Assembly (NCBI GenBank): GCA_035041965.1
Contig: JAPYMA010003011.1
Location: forward strand, 372,001-436,000
Length of the DNA: 64,000 nucleotides
Reading direction: 5' to 3'
DNA from: Anisakis pegreffii
Taxonomy: Eukaryota; Nematoda; Chromadorea; Rhabditida; Anisakidae
Below the pieces are notes generated by a model. That model was not told the origin of the DNA. It made no database searches and was given only the letters and a program-made list of their open reading frames with translations. This document shows, piece by piece, positions 62,601 to 64,000 of this stretch. Position numbers and translations under genes: made by a program. Numbering within the stretch: position 1 is the first letter of the stretch; every line of letters starts with the position of its first letter.

Positions 62601-64000
62601 ACGATGGTCAGCCACTGCCAACAGACATGAATAATAAACCGGTTTATCCAGTTGTTGATAGTGAAGGGCGACTATTGCCAACAGACGAAACAGGAGCGGT
62701 TGTGCGGCCTGATGGTGAGCCAGTTCCAACAGATTCAGCAGGCCATCCAATAGCCTCTGATGGATCAATTCTGCCTACTGATGCCTACGGTAGAGTTGTC
62801 TTGGCAGAAGCCACGAAATCGGCTAAAACGTTGCCAACCGATGAGTCTGGTCATATAATCCACCCAATCGTTGGGCCCGATGGAGAACCGCTTCCTACAG
62901 ATCTCTCTGGCAAACCGCTGGACGCTTTCGGAAGACCAGTGCCCAAGGATGCGCAAGAAAGACCACTTGGTCCAGACGGCCAGCCTTTACCGACTGACGA
63001 CGATGGAAATTACATATATCCTGCTGTTGGTCGCGATGGACAACCGCTTCCGACTGATTCAAACAAGAAACCGGTTTATCCTGTTGTCGACGCCGACGGC
63101 CGACCACTTCCAACTGATGAAACAGGAGCAGTTATTGGACCAGACGGTGAACCTATTCCAACAGATGATGCTGGTCGGCCTGTCGCTTCTGATGGATCGA
63201 TTCTGCCAACAGATGCTTATGGCCGAGTTGTTTCTATTGATGTTACAGACGAAACTGTGAAAACATTACCAACTGATGAAGCTGGTCGTGTCATTAGACC
63301 CATTGTCGGACCCGATGGAGAACCGCTTCCTACAGATCTCTCTGGCAAACCGCTGGACGCTTTCGGAAGACCAGTGCCCAAGGATGCGCAAGAAAGACCA
63401 CTTGGTCCAGACGGCCAGCCTTTACCGACTGACGACGATGGAAATTACATATATCCTGCTGTTGGTCGCGATGGACAACCGCTTCCGACTGATTCAAACA
63501 AGAAACCGGTTTATCCTGTTGTCGACGCCGACGGCCGACCACTTCCAACTGATGAAACAGGAGCAGTTATTGGACCAGACGGTGAACCTATTCCAACAGA
63601 TGATGCTGGTCGGCCTGTCGCTTCTGATGGATCGATTCTGCCAACAGATGCTTATGGCCGAGTTGTTTCTATTGATGTTACAGACGAAACTGTGAAAACA
63701 TTACCAACTGATGAAGCTGGTCGTGTCATTAGACCCATTGTCGGACCCGATGGAGAACCGCTTCCTACAGATCTCTCTGGCAAACCGCTGGACGCTTTCG
63801 GAAGACCAGTGCCCAAGGATGCGCAAGAAAGACCACTTGGTCCAGACGGCCAGCCTTTACCGACTGACGACGATGGAAATTACATATATCCTGCTGTTGG
63901 TCGCGATGGACAACCGCTTCCGACTGATTCAAANNNNNNNNNNACCTGACGGTGAACCTATTCCAACGGACAGTGCTGGTCGGCCAGTTGATGCTGATGG
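11436..64000 (+). CDS. dig-1: dig-1 orthologue, giant extracellular-matrix protein (3' end outside window)
   Basis: Multi-exon gene encoding a giant secreted matrix protein. In C. elegans DIG-1 is a roughly 13,000-residue basement-membrane-associated protein required for gonad position and for maintaining neuronal and axonal architecture. My 50-exon model (exons listed in the domain entries) uses only GT-AG introns, and all 49 joins keep frame. Domain order with approximate residues: signal peptide 1-23; sushi about 129-256; two EGF-like 257-331; 7 Ig and 11 FN3 332-2140; EGF-like 2141-2192; PTD/PDG repeats 2193 onward with two vWA domains (about 5008-5190 and 5650-5825). About 30 kb of coding sequence (about 10,100 residues) lies in the window, consistent with the family's size. 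Introns not listed separately hold nothing I recognise. Exons 2-4 are the least certain. The end is cut by an assembly gap and the window edge. Confidence 0.93.
11611..15740 (+). other. First intron of dig-1 (contains a hAT-like element)
   Basis: This 4.1-kb intron runs from the GTTAGT donor to the CTGCAG acceptor. Outside the hAT-like insertion at 14027-15254 I see no coding exon compatible with the phase-1 ends. First introns of nematode genes often carry enhancers, but no specific element could be identified. Confidence 0.5.
14027..15254. mobile_element. hAT-like DNA transposon, apparently non-autonomous
   Basis: The 1228-bp insertion has an 11-bp perfect terminal inverted repeat, TAGGGTTTGCA at the left and TGCAAACCCTA at the right. 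It is flanked by an exact 8-bp target-site duplication ATCATAAC (14019-14026 and 15255-15262). The ends are rich in subterminal ATCCCGGGAT palindromes (14076-14085, 15157-15166, 15181-15190) and related ATCCCGAGAT words, typical transposase-binding clusters of hAT elements. Internal open frames are short (the longest is 93 codons) and I do not recognise a hAT transposase domain, so it is probably a deletion derivative or decayed copy. It sits in the first intron of dig-1. Confidence 0.88.
15741..17643 (+). CDS. dig-1: dig-1 exons 2-4: Cys-containing N-terminal segment
   Basis: Three small candidate exons: 15741-15794, 17153-17251 and 17587-17643. Each is flanked by a CAG acceptor and a GT donor (GTATAT, GTTTGT, GTCAGT). 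All are phase 1-1 and of length divisible by three, so each joins its neighbours without a stop. Together they give about 70 residues with five cysteines, including a CC pair (KECCPVN) and [16 protein letters not shown] recognise no domain in this stretch. Because short phase-neutral exons can arise by chance, these are the weakest part of the model; the long gaps between them could hide or exclude exons. RNA-seq junctions would decide. Confidence 0.5.
17644..19867 (+). other. dig-1 intron 4, nothing recognised
   Basis: 2.2 kb between exons 4 and 5. A CCGCAG acceptor at 18243 is followed by about 100 bases open in the required frame, but no convincing donor of matching phase follows, so I did not call an exon. 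No transposon ends or structured repeats were found. Confidence 0.45.
19868..20506 (+). CDS. dig-1: dig-1 exons 5-6: sushi (CCP)-like domain
   Basis: Exon 5 (19868-20024) and exon 6 (20280-20506) join in phase 2. Exon 5 begins with a proline-rich linker ([13 protein letters not shown]) and carries three cysteines. Exon 6 has the unmistakable second half of a sushi repeat: YQCEYGYEL, then a Cys, a Trp (RQWVMTP) and a final PPKC. The first half is atypical, with a long loop between the early cysteines and the YxCxxGY core. Sushi domains are small disulphide-bonded modules in adhesion and matrix proteins, and C. elegans DIG-1 also has sushi sequence near its N terminus. Confidence 0.8.
20507..20845 (+). 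other. dig-1 intron 6, nothing recognised
   Basis: A 339-bp intron with GTGAAA donor and TTACAG acceptor. No feature seen inside. Confidence 0.6.
20846..20965 (+). CDS. dig-1: dig-1 exon 7: EGF-like module
   Basis: A single phase 1-1 exon encodes one EGF-like module of about 40 residues. Six cysteines are spaced as in the C-C-C-CxC-C pattern: [13 protein letters not shown], then VECKCPKG, then KTC. The NGGC and CxCPxG motifs are those of LDL-receptor/nidogen-type EGF modules. The exon-equals-domain, phase 1-1 organisation is typical of shuffled extracellular modules. Confidence 0.85.
21409..21513 (+). CDS. dig-1: dig-1 exon 8: second EGF-like module
   Basis: Phase 1-1 exon of 105 bases, with TTTCAG acceptor and GTATGT donor. 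Six cysteines in about 35 residues ([24 protein letters not shown]) make a short EGF-like or EGF-related module. The first loop is shorter than usual, so the fold assignment is weaker than for the preceding exon. Confidence 0.72.
21791..22227 (+). CDS. dig-1: dig-1 exons 9-10: Ig domain 1
   Basis: Exons 21791-21914 and 22070-22227 join in phase 2 inside the domain. The Ig core is visible: strand-B Cys in NITCSAV, strand-C Trp in IFWQR, and strand-F Cys in [10 protein letters not shown], ending in a run of valines (strand G). It is an I-set-like domain. The acceptor of the second exon is TTATAG. Confidence 0.87.
22531..23001 (+). CDS. dig-1: dig-1 exons 11-12: FN3 domain 1
   Basis: Exons 22531-22698 and 22873-23001 join in phase 1. 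Fibronectin type III hallmarks: VNWDPP (strand B Trp), SYTIYYT (strand C Tyr), [13 protein letters not shown] (the LxPxTxY motif) and the closing NPVSLMTR. The domain borders are phase-1 introns. Confidence 0.9.
23139..23551 (+). CDS. dig-1: dig-1 exons 13-14: Ig domain 2
   Basis: Exons 23139-23262 and 23412-23551 join in phase 2. Core residues: VSCNVTRG (strand B Cys), RVAWHSR (strand C Trp) and [10 protein letters not shown] (strand F Cys with the typical AxNxxG tail). The intron lies at the same site, two to three residues after the strand-C Trp, as in Ig 1. Confidence 0.9.
23760..25356 (+). CDS. dig-1: dig-1 exons 15-16: FN3 domain 2, split by an intron carrying a mariner
   Basis: Exons 23760-23863 and 25164-25356 join in phase 0. 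FN3 landmarks: LQWEQP (strand B Trp), KDYE followed by ILYTDDP (strand C) and [15 protein letters not shown] (LxxxTxY), with G-P-G-L-P-S before the end. The donor is the weak GTCTGG. It is the only GT that keeps the FN3 alignment, and a downstream GT would create a stop at the junction. The intron is 1300 bp, most of it the mariner remnant at 24028-24940. Confidence 0.85.
24028..24940 (+). mobile_element. Internally deleted mariner (Tc1/mariner) transposon
   Basis: Terminal inverted repeats beginning TGGGTTGGTGCATAAGTTCG are identical for 28 bases at both ends (24029 inward, and inward from 24939). The element is flanked by TA dinucleotides (24026-24027, 24941-24942), the mariner target. At 913 bp it is shorter than an intact mariner of about 1.3 kb. 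The near-perfect ends suggest a fairly recent insertion or a recently mobilised deletion derivative. It lies in the same orientation as dig-1, inside the intron splitting FN3 domain 2. Confidence 0.93.
24199..24864 (+). pseudogene. Broken mariner transposase
   Basis: Frame 1 from 24199 carries the N-terminal paired-like HTH region: [30 protein letters not shown] and a GRRSGQ AT-hook-like linker, ending at NPRQTT. The sequence then jumps directly to the late catalytic region in a second frame ([22 protein letters not shown]). After a further frame change it continues to a stop at 24864 ([16 protein letters not shown]). The second and third catalytic aspartates of the D,D34D triad (in HDNARPH and SSDYH) are present. 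The segment with the first aspartate is deleted, so no active transposase can be made. Confidence 0.9.
25458..25923 (+). CDS. dig-1: dig-1 exons 17-18: Ig domain 3
   Basis: Exons 25458-25606 and 25803-25923 join in phase 0. Core: [20 protein letters not shown] (Cys, the GxPxPxxxW motif of I-set domains) and [12 protein letters not shown] (strand F Cys). Confidence 0.9.
26205..26794 (+). CDS. dig-1: dig-1 exons 19-20: FN3 domain 3
   Basis: Exons 26205-26338 and 26596-26794 join in phase 0 at the FN3 strand B/C boundary. Landmarks: [16 protein letters not shown], then [11 protein letters not shown], and [16 protein letters not shown]. Here and in most later FN3 domains the intron falls directly after an NGxI/V-x motif. 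Confidence 0.92.
27061..27636 (+). CDS. dig-1: dig-1 exons 21-22: Ig domain 4
   Basis: Exons 27061-27233 and 27480-27636 join in phase 0. Core: [19 protein letters not shown] and [12 protein letters not shown]. The first acceptor is TTAAG rather than TTCAG; it is the only one that opens the frame in phase 1. Confidence 0.85.
27998..28619 (+). CDS. dig-1: dig-1 exons 23-24: FN3 domain 4
   Basis: Exons 27998-28098 and 28412-28619 join in phase 0. Landmarks: [29 protein letters not shown], and [18 protein letters not shown]. The second acceptor is TTTAAG. The donor closing the domain (GTAACG) is immediately followed by a hairpin-forming sequence in the intron (28657-28696). Confidence 0.9.
28657..28696. 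repeat. Perfect 16-bp intronic hairpin
   Basis: ATATCTATATAACCTA (28657-28672) and its exact reverse complement (28681-28696) are separated by 8 bases. The pairing resumes outward with GTCATGC on both sides after a 12-base unpaired insert in the left arm. The word TAACGACCG occurs both just after the donor (28621) and in the loop (28671). It could be a template-switch palindrome or a tiny fold-back element. Confidence 0.85.
28882..29481 (+). CDS. dig-1: dig-1 exons 25-26: FN3 domain 5
   Basis: Exons 28882-28982 and 29253-29481 join in phase 0. Landmarks: [28 protein letters not shown], and [19 protein letters not shown]. It follows FN3 4 directly without an intervening Ig, the first FN3-FN3 pair of the protein. 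Confidence 0.92.
29635..29886 (+). CDS. dig-1: dig-1 exon 27: Ig domain 5 (single exon)
   Basis: The whole domain is in one phase 1-1 exon of 252 bases, unlike the other six Ig domains, which are split. Core: [17 protein letters not shown] and [10 protein letters not shown]. Either the internal intron was lost here or the domain was duplicated from an intronless form. Confidence 0.92.
30183..30665 (+). CDS. dig-1: dig-1 exons 28-29: FN3 domain 6
   Basis: Exons 30183-30317 and 30492-30665 join in phase 1. Landmarks: [20 protein letters not shown] and [20 protein letters not shown]. The intron lies later than in neighbouring FN3 domains, after the YYGEVPE strand. The acceptor of the second exon is TTTTAAG. 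Confidence 0.9.
30666..31144 (+). other. dig-1 intron with degenerate TTTAGG repeat
   Basis: About 480 bp. Between about 30840 and 30915 there are five or more loosely spaced copies of ATTTAGG/TTTAGGG words, a degenerate short tandem repeat. It resembles but is not the nematode telomere hexamer TTAGGC, and I see no true telomeric array. Confidence 0.55.
31145..32000 (+). CDS. dig-1: dig-1 exons 30-32: FN3 domain 7
   Basis: Three exons, 31145-31251, 31605-31754 and 31934-32000, with both internal joins in phase 0. Landmarks: [19 protein letters not shown] (a variant strand B lacking the usual Trp), [21 protein letters not shown] followed by [14 protein letters not shown]. One extra intron lies in the strand E-F region, as in FN3 11. 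Confidence 0.88.
32186..32922 (+). CDS. dig-1: dig-1 exons 33-34: Ig domain 6
   Basis: Exons 32186-32328 and 32805-32922 join in phase 0. Core: [20 protein letters not shown] and [12 protein letters not shown]. The intron contains an imperfect tandem duplication of about 40 bp at about 32368-32450 (shared words ATATTAGTCTTAA and TATATTTTC). Confidence 0.9.
33451..34004 (+). CDS. dig-1: dig-1 exons 35-36: FN3 domain 8
   Basis: Exons 33451-33587 and 33788-34004 join in phase 0. Landmarks: [28 protein letters not shown], and [20 protein letters not shown]. The second exon begins NIVYQIGQ, so the domain is slightly long. The first acceptor is TTTTAAG and the first donor is GTTACA, both off-consensus. 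A shorter first exon is possible. Confidence 0.8.
34163..34604 (+). CDS. dig-1: dig-1 exons 37-38: FN3 domain 9
   Basis: Exons 34163-34334 and 34444-34604 join in phase 2 (the split codon is a Trp). Landmarks: [20 protein letters not shown] and [20 protein letters not shown]. The intron site differs from the other FN3 domains, lying in the strand C'-D region. Confidence 0.88.
34910..35522 (+). CDS. dig-1: dig-1 exons 39-40: Ig domain 7
   Basis: Exons 34910-35079 and 35390-35522 join in phase 0. Core: [20 protein letters not shown] and [12 protein letters not shown]. It is the last Ig domain before the C-terminal FN3 pair. Confidence 0.9.
36026..36791 (+). CDS. dig-1: dig-1 exons 41-42: divergent FN3 domain 10
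   Basis: Exons 36026-36129 and 36602-36791 join in phase 0. The second exon is recognisable ([31 protein letters not shown]). The first is divergent, with no strand-B Trp-x-x-P motif ([17 protein letters not shown]). The acceptor of the first exon is TTGAAG. It is a degenerate FN3 by position and by the second half. Confidence 0.72.
37249..38487 (+). CDS. dig-1: dig-1 exons 43-45: divergent FN3 domain 11
   Basis: Exons 37249-37337, 38003-38128 and 38418-38487; internal joins are phase 0. Landmarks: [16 protein letters not shown] (divergent strand B), [24 protein letters not shown] followed by [15 protein letters not shown]. The exon layout matches FN3 7, suggesting the two share ancestry. 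The intron between the first two exons holds the fold-back hairpin. Confidence 0.78.
37560..37648. repeat. Intronic fold-back element
   Basis: Two 38-base arms (37560-37597 and 37611-37648) are reverse complements with four mismatches, separated by 13 bases. The outer ends read TACTTTTTGTT. Further right, GGAATTTCTGGAGTTCGGGAAT-like sequence at 37694-37715 is inverted at 37811-37834 with one gap. The two nested hairpins may be one composite MITE or fold-back transposon of unknown family; I found no clear target-site duplication. Confidence 0.8.
38969..39123 (+). CDS. dig-1: dig-1 exon 46: third EGF-like module
   Basis: The exon enters in phase 1 and leaves in phase 0. Six cysteines: [30 protein letters not shown], an EGF-like pattern with the YCxxGFxLxxDGxxC ending of calcium-binding/nidogen-type modules. 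An acidic tail (LIEEIEEDG) links it to the repeat region. The acceptor is TTTAAG. Confidence 0.82.
39459..48277 (+). CDS. dig-1: dig-1 exon 47: 8.8-kb repeat exon plus first part of vWA domain 1
   Basis: One uninterrupted 8819-base exon encodes about 2,940 residues. After a short leader ([15 protein letters not shown]) it is built of PTD-x-x-G and G-PDG-x-PLPT units about 13-24 residues apart. Divergent units occupy 39590-40840, the 648-bp array 40841-46222, and divergent units again 46223-47900. The final part (from about 47905) switches abruptly to a vWA domain: [21 protein letters not shown], and [11 protein letters not shown], split by an intron at the end of the strand with ITDG. The repeat part appears to lack cysteine. 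It is probably a long, extended, hydrophilic spacer; the repeat fold is unknown. The exon starts at a TTTTAG acceptor and ends at GTAAGT in phase 2. Confidence 0.93.
40841..46222 (+). repeat. 648-bp coding tandem array, about 8.3 copies
   Basis: Units start at 40841 and then every 648 bp (41489, 42137, 42785, 43433, 44081, 44729, 45377, 46025). Each encodes 216 residues made of three related 72-residue blocks. Interior copies look identical base for base where I compared them. Differences are confined to the ends, for example TTTCCC against TTTCCT before GCTAAAGG in the first and last copies. The last copy diverges after 46222. This is the pattern of recent expansion by unequal exchange. Confidence 0.95.
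47905..48655 (+). CDS. dig-1: vWA domain 1 of dig-1 (spans exons 47 and 48)
   Basis: A von Willebrand factor A fold is indicated by the Rossmann-like strand [11 protein letters not shown], helix [19 protein letters not shown], strand [10 protein letters not shown], strand [11 protein letters not shown], then in exon 48 [24 protein letters not shown] and [16 protein letters not shown]. Cysteines at both ends (DSCETK and DECISG) probably close the domain. The MIDAS motif is altered: the usual DxSxS position reads NTES after AI, while the third-loop aspartate (ITDG) is kept. Metal binding is therefore doubtful. Confidence 0.88.
48476..50389 (+). CDS. dig-1: dig-1 exon 48: end of vWA 1, divergent repeats, start of vWA 2
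   Basis: The 1914-base exon enters and leaves in phase 2. It completes vWA 1 (to about 48655) and carries about 450 residues of non-identical PTD/PDG repeats (about 48715-49960). It then begins vWA 2 at about 50031 ([20 protein letters not shown]). Unlike the two arrays, these repeats are clearly diverged from one another, so this segment has escaped recent homogenisation. The exon closes at CAG followed by GTTAGT. Confidence 0.92.
50031..50729 (+). CDS. dig-1: vWA domain 2 of dig-1 (exons 48-49)
   Basis: Exon 49 is 50563-50729 (phase 2 to 1). The vWA strands and helices are [58 protein letters not shown] and [12 protein letters not shown], then in exon 49 [20 protein letters not shown]. The MIDAS is degenerate: ESSDA in place of DxSxS. 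The helix-to-strand order still fits the fold. Exon 49 has donor GTAAGC; without it the frame would stop at 50762. A short Lys-rich tail (HHKTDKT) links to the next repeat region. Confidence 0.8.
50730..51161 (+). other. dig-1 intron 49 with an open alternative frame
   Basis: The 432-bp intron ends at TTTAAG. A second frame is open from 50850 through the whole right part of the intron into the repeat exon. A CTGCAG acceptor (50900) with a GTACGT donor (50970) bounds a possible phase 1-0 mini-exon, but it does not fit the phase-1 entry at 51162. I therefore leave the region as intron. Confidence 0.5.
51162..64000 (+). CDS. dig-1: dig-1 exon 50: giant repeat exon, cut by gap and window end
   Basis: It enters in phase 1 (a Thr run, [12 protein letters not shown]) and stays open to the 10-N gap at 63934 and beyond it in a shifted frame. 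It encodes over 4,250 residues of PTD-x-x-G / PDG repeats organised as modules of about 144 residues. Each contains, in order, a [17 protein letters not shown] start, [56 protein letters not shown], and a variable short hinge such as TTETVKTL. No cysteine is visible. Very rich in Pro, Asp, Gly and Thr. The fold is unknown; a long elastic or hydrated spacer is my inference. Confidence 0.92.
53381..54226 (+). repeat. 435-bp tandem duplication inside macro-unit 1
   Basis: Modules 6 and 7 of the macro-unit are a 435-bp direct tandem duplication (for example CTCTCTGGCAAACCGCTGG at about 53406 and again 435 bp on). They are virtually identical, whereas the other nine modules are diverged. The pair recurs in macro-unit 2 at +4749. 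Confidence 0.9.
62879..63933 (+). repeat. 435-bp repeat, at least a third copy in macro-unit 3
   Basis: In macro-unit 3 the 435-bp module occurs at about 62895, 63330 and again at about 63765. In units 1 and 2 the third position is instead a different module ([13 protein letters not shown]). The third copy breaks off at the gap, so it may be real length variation or an assembly path error. Confidence 0.85.
63934..63943. other. Assembly gap (10 N) of unknown true size
   Basis: Ten Ns inside the repeat exon. A 10-base gap would put the following sequence out of frame with an immediate stop. The downstream 57 bases resume the dig-1 repeat only if the missing length is a multiple of three. Those 57 bases match module 11 (55798-55854), not the module before the gap. 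Confidence 0.97.

Larger units (their letters stand above)
51341..63933 (+). repeat. 4749-bp coding macro-repeat, about 2.65 copies
   Basis: Copies span 51341-56089, 56090-60838 and 60839-63933 (truncated by the gap). The period is exactly 4749 bp (1583 codons). Each macro-unit contains 11 distinguishable modules of about 144 residues, so the identity is between macro-units, not between neighbouring modules. At every position I compared, copies 1 and 2 are the same base for base. Confidence 0.95.

Noticed and set aside
51669..63548. Many plus- and minus-strand overlapping ORFs of 60-143 codons in the macro-repeat
   Set aside because: They recur at exactly 4749-bp spacing and are out-of-frame readings of the dig-1 repeat exon.

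Overview
The window is nuclear DNA of a nematode. It is dominated by one giant plus-strand gene that I recognise as the orthologue of C. elegans dig-1, a giant secreted extracellular-matrix / basement-membrane protein needed for gonad attachment and for keeping neurons and axons in place. The nematode assignment rests on three things: the dig-1 domain order and its PTD-x-x-G / PDG repeats, TTTCAG-type splice acceptors, and a TTCAG acceptor directly in front of the start codon, as expected for spliced-leader trans-splicing. Introns of several hundred bases to 4 kb and several DNA transposons argue against a compact Caenorhabditis-like genome. I cannot name the species.

Layout. Positions 1-11429 hold no gene I can support; they contain one short hAT-type MITE (2140-2426) and simple-sequence tracts. 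From 11436 I could build a 50-exon model in which every intron is GT-AG and every exon joins its neighbour in phase. It encodes a signal peptide with a furin-type RRVKR site, a Cys-containing N-terminal segment, one sushi-like domain and two EGF-like modules. These are followed by 7 Ig and 11 FN3 domains in the order 3x[Ig-FN3] + 4x[Ig-FN3-FN3], then a third EGF-like module (39.1 kb). Three DNA elements or element remnants sit in introns of the gene: a 1.2-kb hAT-like element (14027-15254), an internally deleted mariner (24028-24940) and a fold-back hairpin (37560-37648).

From 39459 to the end the gene is almost entirely repeat-coding, with two von Willebrand A (vWA) domains in the middle (about 47.9-48.65 kb and 50.03-50.73 kb). 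There are two distinct arrays. A 648-bp (216-residue) unit is repeated about 8.3 times at 40841-46222. A 4749-bp (1583-residue) macro-unit made of 11 modules of about 144 residues is repeated about 2.65 times from 51341 to a 10-N gap at 63934-63943. The copies look virtually identical in DNA sequence. The gap is a placeholder: the frame does not continue across 10 bases, and the sequence beyond it lies about 1.8 kb further on in the macro-unit. The gene runs off the right edge. Coding sequence in the window is about 30 kb (about 10,100 residues), the size class expected for DIG-1.
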